From positions 1,054,001-1,118,000 of the forward strand of contig OU015542.1 of the NCBI GenBank assembly GCA_907165065.1: 64,000 nucleotides of DNA. Direction: 5' to 3'. A program made the translations under genes and the position numbers. The notes beneath the pieces were generated by a model. The model had not been told where the DNA came from. It saw nothing but the letters and a program-made list of their open reading frames with translations, and ran no database searches. Of this stretch, positions 23,301 through 36,690 are shown piece after piece (the first letter of the stretch is position 1; every line of letters begins with the position of its first letter). Source of the DNA: Caprimulgus europaeus. Taxonomy: Eukaryota; Chordata; Aves; Caprimulgiformes; Caprimulgidae.

Positions 23301-26300
23301 ATCGTCCATCATGGGTTGCTATGCTCTTTTTAATTGGTTTATAATTTTATCCATACACTGAACATGCACTAACATTGTAGTTATTGTCAGCGCAGTTCAT
23401 CCCACATAGTTTTCAAAGCTATATTTAGATATTTTCTGTCCTGCATATCTTTCCCTATACAATAACTCAGGTGTCTTTTTATCTCTCCGTTGTCCTTTGA
23501 AGGATTACCATCATCACTCCTGCTGATTATTACCTGTGTACTTATCAGCTGAACTCCCAAGTTCCACATTAATTCAGTTGCAGTTAAAATAATCACGTAT
23601 TTTTTTCAGGCATATAGACCACTTTTTTAGCTCGCTGTATTCACTACTGGCAGCACTGGCTTCTTTGGCTTTGTCTTGTGCATTTGCAGAAAGGGATTGG
23701 AGATGAGATATAACCCTATATTTCATGAATAATTAAAAATAAAACACAGAGATAGGGCTTAAGGAATACCCACAGGAGTCAGCAGTGTCAGGAAAAAGAA
23801 TATGGAGATAGCAGAGCAGATGTGGGACACTGATGTCTCTGAAGTGCCTACAGAGAACAAGAGGAAAGGTATATGATGCACTAGGGGACAAGATCGTCGC
23901 AGCTGGCAGCCTCCACTCCACTTTGCTCCAATGGTCACCTTGGATTGACAGACCAACTGCAGGCAGGTGTATTTATCTCAGATAGGTACCACAGCTGACT
24001 CTATCGAGTGTCTGACAAAGGACTGTGCTGTGGCAGTAGCAAAGTCGGTGAACAAGCTAGAAAATTGACTCTCCACCCTATGGGGATTTTGGGATTTCTC
24101 TGCCTTTGGTTCCTTGTCACCATGTGCATGTCCTTTCTCTCATGTCCCTATTCCTAAGCACCAGGTCTCCTCATACTCAGTCGTGTAGCATCCACTGTAA
24201 TGGGGCCTCAGCTGCTCTTGCAACATTGTCAGCATCACAGCACCCCTGGGAGTGAGGAGAGAGATGGGTTTTCTTCTGCATTCTTGAAACCCCACTCCAG
24301 GAGCAAGGTAACAGCAAGGAGAGTATCTCCTTCCACCTCCAACAGACAGGAGTCAATAGGACATCATGTATAGGCTGGCTGAGGAAGTCACAAGGATGAA
24401 AAAGGCTTGAGGAACAGGAGAGTTAGTACCTGCAAGAGTACCTCTTCTCAGCTGCTTATCTGCTCACTATGTTCTTCCCAGTGAAGTTCAGGGTTTCTTC
24501 TTCATGTGTTTGTTGGAGTTTTTCTGATGTTTTCAAAGTGGCATTTTGGTTGGATTACTACATTATATCCTCAATGCAGCAAAGACAAATTGAAGAGTCA
24601 GCAGCTTCAAATGTTACCTTTCAGAGGGCAAGCTTTATTATTATAAATTCCTAACTGCATTCATTCATGTTTCTTTGCTGTCATCTCAATTGTTCCCTTC
24701 TCTTTCCACCTCTGTATTTAAGGTATTTTCTTTTCAGCAAGTCCACCTTTCTGGGCTTTTGCAGTCCACTGCAGCTGTAGCTGTGCATCATCATATAGCT
24801 GGTCTGGTCTGTGGATGACCAAGGTAGACAAGATCTTGCAGACAACAGCACCAGCAGTGAGAAATTACTCCATAAAAGCTCTACAAAAAAGGAAGAATTT
24901 GAGATGTAAAGGCCTGATGGACCAGTCTTGGGTCATATGTCAACTGCTGAACCTGATCAATTCTTCTTTCAGAACTTGACTTGATGTTGTGCTGATAGTC
25001 TCCAAGAATTGCTTTGTAAAGTGTGTAAAGTCTTCCTCTGAAGGTACTTGAGGGTAATTTATTCTAATAGAAGACTCCAGACAGTCTTTAAAAACTGGAT
25101 GCTGCAAGTGACTCTATTAGATATCTGAGCTGAGTGAAAATCCAAGTTCATACATACAATCCTTGCGTGGTCCATTTTGATCTGCACAGTGCACAGTGCC
25201 TTCTTGTCTAGAAATCTCCAGGGTATTTTTCCTCTGGCATCCCCCATGGCATGTCAAACAAATGTTGTCTGGAGGAGCAATACTGATCTCGAGCTTCAGA
25301 GTGAACCACTAAACTTGCAAGAACCGAAATCACAAAGGATCTATCAGCAGTCTGGGAGGGAGGAGCAGGTGTCTCCTGGATTAATTGAACTGTATCAAGG
25401 GCTCCCCAAGTGTTTAGATCTAGAAAACAAAGGAGAGATGTGGGAACAGAACCCAGGTCTCAAAGGACTAGCTGTAACATGCAGCAAAATCTTTTCACTC
25501 TAAAGCCACCTTGGCTAACCCACTCCAGAAACATCACAGTGAAGGAAATCCTTCAGTTCCCAGAAGGCAAAGGTTAAGAAGATCTGACTTTTTCAGCAGA
25601 AGCACCTCCCTCTGAGAAAGAGTATTTGGGTAGATTGGGTCATATCTGATGGCATAAGGTCCCTGCAGGGACTTGTTGTGCGTGGAATAGAGCATCCAGG
25701 TCACCTCATTTTATGAGGCAAGGGGGAAATGGAATCCACATACGAAATTGAAGGAAGATTAAAGAGTCAATGATTGAGAGCATCTGCTAAAGGACAATTC
25801 AAAGTCTCCTTTACCAAGGCACTGTTCTACTTGACTCCACCATATCTCCAAAAAGCTTCATCACTTGCTGTTGGAAGAGCCCGTGGCGAGCCAGTCATGC
25901 AGATTTGAACACAGGGGTTATTGCAATTCAGCTGCTGCTGTCAAGGAAACTTCTGTTCTGATCCGAAATTTTAGATTTGCCGTGTTTTTAGCATTACTAA
26001 GTAGTTTCTAGAAAGCAAATGAAACAGTTATATTACTTCTGGCTTCTCACAGGAGGAGGAGTTAATAAAGTAAATTGATAAAAGAAGAGAGCAAACAAGC
26101 TAATACAAGAGGAATATATTACCATCCTTAACTCCAACACTACAATCACATTTGCTCATCCTGACCTTCCTGACATTGAGACTGGGCAGCAGAGGCTAAA
26201 GGAGGGAGACTCAAGTAGTAGAAGGACGACAAAATTGGAAGTGGGGAGGGCATAAGGGTAAGGCAAGAAGAGTCTACTCATCCAAAATCCTGAACAGTCC

Positions 26301-26889
26301 CTCCTGTGCTTGGCTATCCTACAGTGAGCACATGTGATGGTGCAAATGTTGCATGAGAAAGTCAGATAGATACAGTAAAGCTGCTTCCCTGTACTCAGTC
26401 ATATTCACCTCCGCAGCTTGAAACTTTCTCCGCAGGTTTCTGGGTGGTGTAACTGAGATGTTACATCTTGTCCTTACATCTTCCTCTGCTGCTACAGATT
26501 CTCTGTTGCCTCTCATGGTGCTGAGCCTTTGACCTGTGTTCTTTCTTCTTTTTTGGTCTGATGAATTATAAGATACAGCACCATCAAGGTTTCATGGGCT
26601 CTTTCACAGACTGTCTGTACTATTTTGACAGACAGAACATTGCAAGCCCTGAACCCTGAGTCAATGTAATTTTCAGGCCCTGAACCTCTGGTTTTACTGC
26701 ATCAAAGCTGTACAGGACAGAAAGTGTTTCTGCTGGACCCTGGCACAGGAGGTCTGGTCCTGAGTTTTGATATCTGTGGTAGGATGCACTCTGCTAGTCA
26801 ATTGCAAAGGGCAAGGAGGATTTGAAGAGACCCTGGTGTTGTCTTAGAAATAATAAGCCCCTCAGCTGGATCTGCTTATCAGGGGATGT
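23301..26889. other. Unique non-coding stretch
   Basis: No gene or recognised repeat. The longest frame is 108 codons (25177-25503, plus), without a motif. AT-rich at 23310-23630. Confidence 0.55.
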
Positions 26890-28165
26890 AGCTTAAACTG
26901 AAATGCAAGCAGGAAAGCTAGAGAACAAAATGATAAAATGGCAGGAACCCGCCCCAGAAACAGATAGTGTTCACAAACGAGTCCTAAGGGAACTCAAGGA
27001 CAAAACAGTTGTTACAGGCAACCTCTGGTTTAAAACCATCATGGCATTAGATAATTTTTCCAGGTTTTCTTATTTAGCTAACAACAAGTCTAAAAGACCT
27101 TTCAGATACTTGGAGCTTTCAGATATTTGTAGGAAAATGGCTAAAGATAATATATTGGGAGAGTTAGTGCGGATTTTCTCAGTGTGAGTCAAGCCACTAC
27201 TGAACACCATCAAAGGAGCCCACAGTCACATCGCAGAGGAGACCTGGTTCATTCAGTTTACTCATAGTCTGAAGAGCATCCAGTAAGGTCTCTCACAAGA
27301 GGCTTTTAGAGAAGATACATTGTCATAGGAAGAAAGGTGAAGTTCCTCATTTAGAAAAATATATGGTTGAAAGAAAGGAAAGGATAAAGGGGTAAATGTC
27401 ACAGGAGAGGGAGGCCAGCAGGGAACTGCCTGGTTTTCTGTGCCGGAGTCAATGCTGCTCAGCTTTCTCATCAACAATCTGGAGAAGAGCACGAGTGCTT
27501 AGGGAACAGTTTGCTGCTGAGGCACCATTGCTAAGGGGATCAAGGAGAAAGAACTATAGAAGCAGAATGTGATTAAATGGAAGTTGAAGCTTAATGTAAA
27601 TAAATGTAAAGTCAAGTACATGATTGAAAATACTAATTATGCATCTCCAGTGATGAGCACCGAGTTCATTACTGTTGTTCAGAAGTGAGGTAGTGAGATT
27701 ATAACAGCTAGTTCCATGAATACATCAGCTCAGTACACAATAAAGCAAATCAAATTATAGAACTAATAGGACAAGAGAGGACAGATACATAAAAATATGT
27801 GTGTGATACAGGTAAATCCATGATAAACCTCTACCCAAATATTGTGTGCAATTCTCCCATATGAAACAGAAAATACAGGAAAGCTAAAAAAGGTAGAGAA
27901 AAGCACAATAGGGTGAAGAACGTCATGGAAGGATTTCTGTATGAGGAGCAATTGGACAGTTCAGGTGATTTCAGAAAGAAGTAGAGGTGACTATTATAAA
28001 TATGAAAAACAGGAAAAGAGTGTGAAGGTGACAGACTCAGAGATAGATGAGAACACTAGAGATAGAAAGCTTGATAGGAAAGCTCTCTTGGAAAGCATCA
28101 AGGGAGCTTCTGGACATGGTCCAGAGCACCTTGCTTGGAGACATGTAGAGAGAAGAGAGAGGTAG
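26890..28165 (+). mobile_element. Ancient CR1-like LINE with recognisable RT remnants
   Basis: Several decayed ORF2 segments follow in correct order on the plus strand. A 94-codon frame (26903-27187) contains 'DSVHKRVLRELKDK', equivalent to the CR1 'D-G-I-H-P-R-V-L-R-E-L'. At 27270-27310 the DNA matches the 'K-A-F-D-x-V-S-H-x-R-L-L' region; 27445-27495 matches the 'L-F-x-I-F-I-N-D-L-E' block just before the catalytic FADD box. 27590-27620 matches 'N-x-x-K-C-K-V-x-Y-M', 27835-27860 the 'Y-C-V-Q-F' part, and 27935-28015 the region around the first part of [10 protein letters not shown]. Indels and stops break all frames. The style is closer to CR1 groups seen in turtles and crocodilians than to recent avian copies, suggesting great age. 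Confidence 0.8.
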
Positions 28166-28831
28166 CAGGTCCCAGAGTCACTGCAACCCTCTTCATTCAT
28201 CCTGGTATAGAGGATCTAGCTGAAGGCAGACAGCCTCATAATTTAGTGAGACCTCAAATGGGCAAGGGACAAAGCCTGAAACTGCAAGTGAAGGAGAGTG
28301 GAGTAGGATAGGAAAAAGAGATTAGACCTTGGAGGAAATAGAGGAGATAGCTACCTTACAAAAGAAATAAACGGGATCAGGAGCTTCTCTTATTATGCTT
28401 TATAAGAGAGGCAAGAAGGAAAAAAAGAAAAAACATTTGCTGTTTTTTCTCAAACCAGTTCATGTGAGACTGCAGAGGGCAAGACCAGCAGCAGGACATG
28501 GCCCTCCTTCCAGTGTGGGTGGCTGTTGGTGGGAGGCAGGATGTTAGGGCATGTGGACTTCATATGACTTTGTACAGCCATTCTGTCTTTATGCTCCCCT
28601 CGCTTTTCCTATCAATTCAGCAATGAGGCTCTTGGTGATCGATGGAGAAATGAGAGCACAAGTGTCCAGCAAACACCAACCTGGCAACACTGACAGCACT
28701 TCATTAGAGAAGTCAGTTAGCTTTAGTGTCAGCACTCACTTTGCTGTATAAAATGAAGCTTTTTTGCATGTGTTAAAAAGGCAGGGCTGCATGACTAGAG
28801 ATCTGATCCCAAGCTCTTCTGGCCAGTGTTT
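28166..28831. other. Unique non-coding stretch
   Basis: Purine-rich at 28270-28440 (many AGGA/GAAA words). It may include the worn 3' tail of the preceding ancient LINE, but nothing diagnostic is visible. No gene. Confidence 0.5.
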
Positions 28832-29186
28832 TAGAATCATAGCATCATAGCGTCTGGAAAAGACCTTTAAGATCGAGTCCACCCATTAGCCTATCACTAC
28901 CAATCCCATATCTAAACCCTGTCTGTAAGCACCCCATCTCCCATCTTTTAAATACCACCAGGGATGGTGACTCCACCACTTCCCTGGGCAGCCTGTTCTA
29001 ATATTTGACTACCCTTTCTGTGAAGAAATTTTTCTCAGTATCTAAGCTAAACCTCCTCTGGTGCAACTTGTAGCCATTTCCTCTCCTTCTGTCACCAGTT
29101 ACCAAGGAGAAGAGACCCTCAGCTTCCTTTTCTCCAGGCTCAACAACCCCAGCTCCCTCAGCCACTCCTCATAAGACTTGTTATTC
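28832..29186 (-). mobile_element. CR1 LINE, 5'-truncated 3' end
   Basis: Begins on the plus strand with 'AGAATCATAGCATCATAG' (reversed octamer tail) and runs through 'CACCAGGGATGGTGACTCC', 'TTCCCTGGGCAGCCTGTTC', 'TGAAGAAATTTTTCTC' and 'CTTTTCTCCAGGCTCAACAA' to 'CACTCCTCATAAGAC', all standard reversed CR1 landmarks. About 355 bp; frame broken. Confidence 0.95.
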
Positions 29187-30128
29187 TGCTCTGCTGTCAA
29201 CCAATGTCCCATTTGTGTACCTGAAGGCACACAAATGGGGTGGGTGGCATGCTTGGACAAGCTGAGCTCTGTAAATCATACAGAGCCCTTAGAGCAAAGA
29301 AATGCTTTGAGCATCAAGTTTACCTGCTGATGAAATGTATTGTGCAACTGTGCTGGCAGATCTCCCAGTTGCAATCCCTGCCTATAGAGCTGGGACAATC
29401 GGGCAGTGGGACAGAAGAAAACTGTGTCTCCTTAGGATCTTGAACTGTGCAAGTGGCCCTGAGCTGGTGCTGGGTTGTTAGGAGCTCCTGTCACAATTAT
29501 AACGTGGGCTTGATCAAAACAAGGTGTGTTCTCTTTTTTGACATTGCTGGCTTTCAGCAATGACAGTTGTAATTCCCTTGACTCTGGTGAAAAAGGCCTC
29601 AGAGACACTAATAAAGATGAACGTTGTCTGTTATCCATGTTCAAAGCCTGCTAGAAGATGACAGGTACTAAAGAAGGGACCACATCTTTAGCCCACACAA
29701 AATCCAGGCATGCTGGCAGCCTTCCAGGGAGAAATGATGATAAAATAGCAAATTAAAATAGGTTTATACACTTGTTTTTTCTTGCAACAGTAGTCAGGGG
29801 CCTGTGCTGTCAGAGGGATAGCTCAGGAAAAGGACAAACAGCACCTGAGCTTCCCATCCAAACAGAAAGTGAAATAATTATCTTTGGATGGTCTCTGATA
29901 TTCTTGGCTGCTCTGAGCCAGTGATCTGTACATCATGTTCCTCTCTGCTCTGATGGTGAGCAAGTAGACACCTGCCATCACACACACAGCTTTGCTGCTA
30001 CACTGGGTTAACGATCTCTGCCATTTCCCTGCATGGTGCAACCTCTGCCCTTATGGCTGCAGAGACCTTTTTCCCCATTGACCACTATTGGGTCTGATCT
30101 TCCAGCTGGGGAGAGCTCATGGCTCTTT
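29187..30128. other. Unique non-coding stretch
   Basis: No gene or repeat family recognised. Short chance frames only. Confidence 0.55.
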
Positions 30129-30163
30129 TCAGATCCTACCTCAGAGTAGGAGGTAGGATCTGA
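30129..30163. repeat. Perfect 14-bp inverted repeat, 7-nt loop
   Basis: The arms TCAGATCCTACCTC (30129-30142) and GAGGTAGGATCTGA (30150-30163) are perfectly complementary around the loop AGAGTAG. It lies at the boundary of a CR1 fragment in minus orientation, that is, at that element's 3' edge. Confidence 0.9.
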
Positions 30164-30350
30164 GGTCAGAAGAGACCTCTGCAAGCCTCTAGTTCAACCT
30201 CTGGTTAAAGCAGGGCCAACATCAGGTTGCTCAGGGCTTTGTGCTGTTGTTATCTGAATATCTCCAAGGATGGAAGTCACACAGCCCCTCTGTGTGCCTC
30301 TCGCAGTGTTTGAGGACCTTCATCACCATTTATTTCTATTTTAACCCTTC
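30158..30350 (-). mobile_element. CR1 LINE 3' fragment
   Basis: The plus strand reads as the reverse of a CR1 3' UTR and ORF2 end: 'AGAGACCTCTGCAAGCC', 'AGTTCAACCTCTGGTTAAAG', 'CAGGGCCAACATCAGGTTGC', 'GAATATCTCCAAGGATGGA' and 'GTGTTTGAGGACCTTCATC'. The pattern (AAAGCAGGGCCAAC) belongs to the same broad type as the copy at 48484. The octamer tail is absent and replaced by a hairpin. Confidence 0.85.
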
Positions 30351-33300
30351 CATCCACCAAGCGTGGAGCTGCCCCTCCTGCTCCTTCTGTGCACACTGGA
30401 GAGTCCCACATAATCTCCAGCTGCACATGTTTCTCACTGGCCCTAGCAGCCCATGCAGAGCCTGTGCTGTTTGGCTATTGGCTCCCTAGGCCTCAATGTT
30501 TGCTGGATGTTTATGTCCATGACTCTACAGAACTGCCCTCCTTGGTGCTTGCAGTCTGGACTGGTTTAAATACTGGGAGCAAAAATCCTCTACTGTTTCT
30601 CCTGGCAACTTTCTTGCCCTGAAAGAAAGTTCTGGTCAAATTCCAGTGAAGGTAATTACACTGTGCTCACCTAAATTCCTCTAAAGCCTGAGCTGAAGAC
30701 ATTATTAAGGAATAATTGTTTCTTAATTTGCTTCCCATAACACAGCTTTGTACAGTGGCAAATAGTTGTACTCCAAGGGTGACTGAATTTCAGCCATGGT
30801 CACAATACAACTGATAGCTCTGTAACCTTTCCTGGCTGTTGCCAAGATGTGGCTCTTAACAGATTTGGAGCTAAAATTTAATCCATTATGGCTCTAAACC
30901 ACACACTCCAATGTGAAGCAGGTGTAACCTATGCTGCCTGCTGAAAATATGAAGTAATAACTCCCAGAAAATGGTGAAAATCTAACCATCTGCCTAGCTA
31001 TTTGTCAGTGTGTATTGTCTCCTGTATCCCACTATTACTGGGAGGTGGGATTTCATCTGAATACATATGTGTCCCTCTGCAGTTGCTGGAGCTTTCATCA
31101 GTATAAATTGCAGAGCCCAAGCCACGATTAATCTTGTCCTAAAGTCTAAAATAGGTCAGGAAGTGAAAGTGCCACTTTCTCTCCAGGTATTTTAAAGGGA
31201 ACCCATGGAGATGTGATCAGACAGAGGTATTAAAAACTGGGAGGAATAAATCCCAAAGTTAATATCTTGCCATATATCTGAGCATCCTCATTGATCCTTG
31301 CTTAAGTTTAATTCAAAAACTAATGGAAGAAGATGCAGACACTGCTAACTGTCCCTACAGCTGTTCATCTCTTGCACGTCATGGCATGTTCATACGACTT
31401 CCATGTTCATTCAAGTCAACTATGAACTGACACAGTGACACCACCATTGGGTAAGGCCAGGGAAACTTGTTCATCCACCTTTTTTACCACCTGAACACTG
31501 ATTTGTGCCAATCTTGTGCCCTTGGACATAACTTACTCTATCTATACTTCCATCTCATGGGAACTGGGGATCCTCTCGAGTGATCATGTCGCATTCATTG
31601 GGGCATGATAAGTGCTGGCAAGTGGGAAAATGTGGTCCAGGTAACCCTGAGTGGTAAGAAACTGAAGGGCAGATTTTACAGTGTCTGAATCCAGAGAGTA
31701 AAAGCAAGTCCTTCCTACCCAAGGGAAAGGTGATGAACAAAACAGTGCCACCCGCACATCAATATTCCCAGGTCTGAAGAAACGTTGGGCAATGATTTGC
31801 TATCCCAAGTGACACCACTGCCTATTTGTGATCAGAAAAGTCTGCAGAGCTCATTTTTCTCTCCTTACCTCCTTTTGCAGTAACATGTCAGAGAATCATA
31901 CTCTTGCAGGAGCTTTTCTATCCTGTAACATATTGCATTCAGCATAAAAGCAATTTTACATGAGGAACAGACTACAGTGTATATTTCTTCTCACCCTAAT
32001 CTCTCTGAGAAGAGATGTGGACAGCAGCTCAGGTGGCCGGGGTGAACAGGGAGGAGATCAATTTATTGCCTGAAACATAACCCAGCATAAATAGAGGCAG
32101 GATGGAAATATGGAATTTATTCTGGTGAGGTAGGGAGAAGGGCTGTTAGGAAAATGAGTTGGACCTTTCTGATAAGCTGCTACATTTATTACATGTTGAG
32201 CATAATTCACAGCACTTCTGTGAACCTAAACACATTTGCTTTCCCTTATATTTGCTTTCCCTTTCTTCTTTCTGTGCTGTCCAGGGTTTCTGGGCCATCT
32301 GTGAATCATTGTCACTGTCCTCAAACTGACCAACACAAGTGTCCAGAGGCTACCCAACTCCAGATTCACAGAGAAGACTGTAGGAGAAAAGTCCAGAGAA
32401 AGCAACCAAGTCTATTAGAAATATGGGAAGCAGGAGAGGAGTGGGGCAGTGCAGTTCGAAGGAGAGACTGCTGTAGACATGTACCAGGATGCAGAGCAAT
32501 GAATGCTCTGGAGAAGACGAAATGGGTAATCAGAGTCATCCCCTCTCCTAGCACAAAGGAATCAGAGCAAGAAGTAACTGCACTGAGAAATGAGAAAGTA
32601 GAAATATGTTCTGTTTAGTCACAGCGCACTATAAGCCATAGGAGCTCACTGCAGCCAGATGTGGGACAAAACAACTCTTGGAATCACACTTTTCAGTAGG
32701 AATCAGACAATAAGAAATTCATCTGAAAACACATCAAATTAGATCATCGGCTTTCATGTTTCAGCTTTTGTCCTGACAGTAGGAAGCTGCTTTCTGGCCT
32801 GGTGCCTTCACATTGTGCATGACACAGATTTATGTCAGGCTAGTGTCGTGAGCTGGATGCTGGACCAAGTGAGTGGTGGAGACTGGTGTTTAAGGATATG
32901 ACTCAAATGGGTTGGCTCATTGAACCACCTTTGATTCAGCATCGTCTTGCTGAGGCATCAGTGACAAATAAGACAGAATCCATGACAAGCTGGCTGCCCA
33001 GACAAGTACCCAGCTTGTCTAGGCAGCCCCAAATTCAGTCCCTATTTATGTATTACTACCCACACTAGTTAGCTGAGTGGTCAAGCTGGGCTGCTGTAGA
33101 TGTGCCCCTCTCCTACTGATTTTCTTTGCTGGAATAAAACTGTCAAGTCTGCTTTCAAATTTTCTGGAGCTGGAGGTGAGTCCATGGAATATCACATGGT
33201 TTGGTGCTCCTGAAGGCACAAGCTAGAGGAGTTGGGGTGGCAAGAAGGCTGCAAATACGTGGCTATGCTGGACTGCCTCTGTGTACAGCCCTTTTGCAAC

Positions 33301-36268
33301 CACAGATCACCTATGGACCACTCCAGCAATGCCCATATGGTGGCTGGGAAGAAGTTAGCCCTGAAGCCATGTCTTTTGCCAGTATTCAAAAAACTGCCTG
33401 ACCCAACTGAGAGAGAGGAGAGTAGAAGACGTGCACACAAATTAGTCCTTCATACTGGAACCACCACTCACTGTTCAAGTGACAGCCAGAGTTATGCTGG
33501 CTTCTTGTCCCTCATTTTAAAGGCAGATCCCTGATGGTTTTGATTTTTTCCTCGAGATGATTGTTTATTCCTTCTTACAAGAGATGGCCCTTATTTCGTT
33601 TGCTATATGAGTTACAGGAAGGCCATATCAATCAGTCAAAGCCTGAAAAGTAAGCAGTCCCATCACTGATTAAACCTTGCTCTCAATGTGGCATTCAGCC
33701 CAGAGGAATCTTGTTTTCTAACAGAAACTAATCCTAAAGTTAGAGGGAGAAGAAGGTTCTCCTTTTGTGTTGCTGAAGATGGTGTTCTTTGTGCACTCAT
33801 ACTAAAAAAATCATAGATAAGACGCGGTGTTCAAAACTGCCTGTCGGACATTATTATCGCCAGAATTTGTTTCTGCACTTGTCAATCAAGCAGGGGAAAG
33901 GCATAAAAGAAAAGTCTCCCAGACAGATCCATGGAGACAAACCAATAAATGTTCAGCCTACCTGGACACTCTGACATTTTATTGCAAGGATTTAGAGAGT
34001 CTAATGGGTGGGACAGTGCTTTGAGACATCGCACAAGGTCATCTCTCTCTGACAGGGCCTGAATGTTAGAGCCTGATGCTCTGAAAATCTCCATCCCTGG
34101 CTGGTAGGGCGGGCTTCAGAGCTGGACTGCAGTTATCTTCCTTGAAAGCCACCTCATTTCCCAAAACTTTGGGATCAAGTTCAGCATATTTCATCTTAAA
34201 TACCAAGAAATCACATCTGTGCACCATCTTGAGAACCAAGGGGCTGCTATCTTACAGAAATTACCAGAAATTATTCCAATTTCCACTGGGATATAATGAT
34301 ACATTTGAAATGTGTGTTTAGATAGTTTACAAACAGTAGTAACACTATGTGGTCAATCTTTTCTCAATATTTTAAAATCCATTAATATGTCATAGTTAAG
34401 TACTGGCTGGCCAAGGCAGGTCTCTGTGGTCCATTGTCTCAGTGTCCTCAGGGATGGAGGGCAGGCAGGGGGGCCAAGAGCAGTAACTCGGTCACAGTGA
34501 GATTGATCTGTCACATGAGTGACAGCAACAAGTCTAAATATGCCCCTAAAAAGAAAGAAGCTTTCTGTTTTCCCAGCTGAGAAGCTCACCCATTGGGCAC
34601 TAAAAATAACAGTAATTTTCATAAGTCTTACTGGCATTTATATGGAAGTAGGTTCTCAGTTGCTTGAGGTTGGTAATCAGATATAAGTCAGTATGCAAAT
34701 GGCTCAAGTGCAAAGGCTAAAATTATGGCATTTGAATTATATAGAATTTAATTATAAATTATTTTTGTATATAGTTATTATTATATAATTAACAGGAAAC
34801 TTGTAAGAGAAGAACTCTTGAAGCTATTGCACTAGGAAAATGAAATACAGAAAATAACAAGCTAACTGCTAAAGAAACAAAAGCGTATCACACCACTATT
34901 GGCAATTATTAATATAGATTTTGTCATTGGGATAACGAATGAAACACTTGTTTGTCAGTCTTCACTTACTGGCAAAATGGCAAATCTTGGTAGGACAAAA
35001 GAAATACATATACTGCCAACAAGGTATTAGCTCTCCTTCCTCTGAGGAAGATTATTAAAAAATGCTGGACATGGTTTTCTTTACTGTTCAAATTAACAGA
35101 AAAAGAGAGTGAATATATGCCCTCCCCTAACTCCCCTCCCCTATACAGCACAAAATAACAGAGTATGCCATAGATATAGTGGAATTTTATCTTCAGAATC
35201 ATTGATAAACAGTTTCAATCACTCTTCCTAATTAATGAAAGGTGTTCCAGCTCTACAGAGATCTTTCATTTTGGCAACCTTGACCAGGTAAAAATATTGA
35301 GGTAAATCCCCCACAAGCTTTTTTTTTTCTCTGTCCAGTGTAGCTAAAAGGATCATTAAATGTTTTCCAGTTATTAGAGGTTCCTTCTGCACATTGAGAG
35401 AGTACTTCCCACACTGATTTTTTTTTTAAAGTTATTAAACAGTAATAAAGCTGGTGATGTAGAGATCCTCTTTTTGGTATAGCAATATGTATATATTTAT
35501 TTATTCATTTCCCAAGACACGAAAAGCTTTTCTTTTCATGACACGACTAATTAAAACAGTCTCTTCTCAGATTCTGTTTAAGAGGTGTTGCAGACACTGA
35601 AGTGTAAGCATAAAAAAAAAAAAAAGAAAATGTGTGACGGATTCTTTGGCTACAGATATTGCTCCTGTTAAAAAGGCAAAGCAGAAAAGAAGAAAAGCAG
35701 TTTCATTCCACTGCATCATGGGATAAGGAGGGATTTTTTAATCAGGAGGTTTTTGAGAGGCTTTAAGGTGATTTTGCTGATTGTATGTGGACTATTGTAT
35801 ACAGAAAGACCCACTATAGTATGCATGGGTCAAAAGTTGAGGAGTCCTCTGTGGAAATGTCTGAAATTCAAGCTTTCAAATTCTTACAACAACAAGGACA
35901 CATGTTGTGCAGATAAGGGGAAAAAAATTTCCTTGAATAACTAAACATGAATAGGCTGCAGAAATCTATGAAATACTGATTTTGTTGAGGCTGGCCTGTG
36001 AATTAAAGTTTATCCTGTTAATACATGTAAAGAGTGATTTACAAATTCATTAAAACTATTATAGGAGGCCCAGACTGCACTAAAGATGATTAATATGTAC
36101 CGTTTTAAATAATATGCTAGTTTACAAAACCTGTATTTTTAATGAGAAGAGTAGTAACATCTAGCAGAAAGAAAAATAAATTAATGACTAAGGTGAACAG
36201 TGTTTTTCTAAATGTCACTTAATGCACAACACTATTTCCTCATTTCTACTTGGTTGTTCCTCATTTTC
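30351..36268. other. Large unique AT-rich stretch, no gene recognised
   Basis: No gene, RNA or repeat family identified over almost 6 kb. The longest frame is 154 codons (32154-32618, plus); its hydrophobic first 25 residues could mimic a signal sequence, but there is no domain and no supporting context. 34660-36230 is strongly AT-rich, with ATTA/TAATTA words and an A15-type run near 35612-35625. Confidence 0.5.
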
Positions 36269-36690
36269 AAAGAGCCACAGAACTGCCTAAGTTGAAGGCA
36301 TCTCTGGAGATCACCTAGTCCAACCACCTAGAGCGGATTGTGTGGGACCACGTCCCACAGAATATCTCCAAATATGGAGAATTCAGAGCGTCTCTGGTCA
36401 CCTCTTCCGCTGCTTGACCACCTCCAAAACAAAAGGGTTTTTTTCTTCGGTGTAGGTAGAATTTCCTGTATTTCAGTCTTCGGCCTTACCTCTGGTAACT
36501 GCCACTGAGGAGAGCCTGGCTCCAACTTCTTGGCACACTCTCATCAAGTATTTATATATGTTGATAAGACTGTCCTGAGCCTCTTCTTCACCAGACTGGA
36601 CAGTCCCAGCCCTCACAACCTCTTTTAGTATGAAAAATGCTGCCATCACATAAATCATCCTCTTGGCCCTTGGCTGGACTCCTGCTCCTG
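36269..36690 (-). mobile_element. CR1 LINE fragment, divergent subfamily
   Basis: The plus strand begins 'AAGAGCCACAGAACTGCC' then 'CATCTCTGGAGATCACCTAG' and 'TCCAACCACCTAGAG', the reverse of a CR1 3' end. The minus-strand frame (36473-36967, 164 codons) contains 'SLINIYKYLMRVCQEVGARL', the CR1 segment following [11 protein letters not shown], here preceded by 'VQSGEEEAQD' instead of the normal residues. The upstream half of that frame does not look like CR1, so the frame is partly chance. Octamers are eroded. Confidence 0.85.

Noticed and set aside
32154-32618. 154-codon plus-strand frame with a hydrophobic start
   Set aside because: The hydrophobic start could mimic a signal peptide, but the rest has no recognisable domain, and there is no supporting promoter, splice or neighbour context.
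35605-35630. A-rich run as a possible processed-pseudogene tail
   Set aside because: No coding-like or transcript-like sequence precedes it on either strand, and no flanking duplication was seen.
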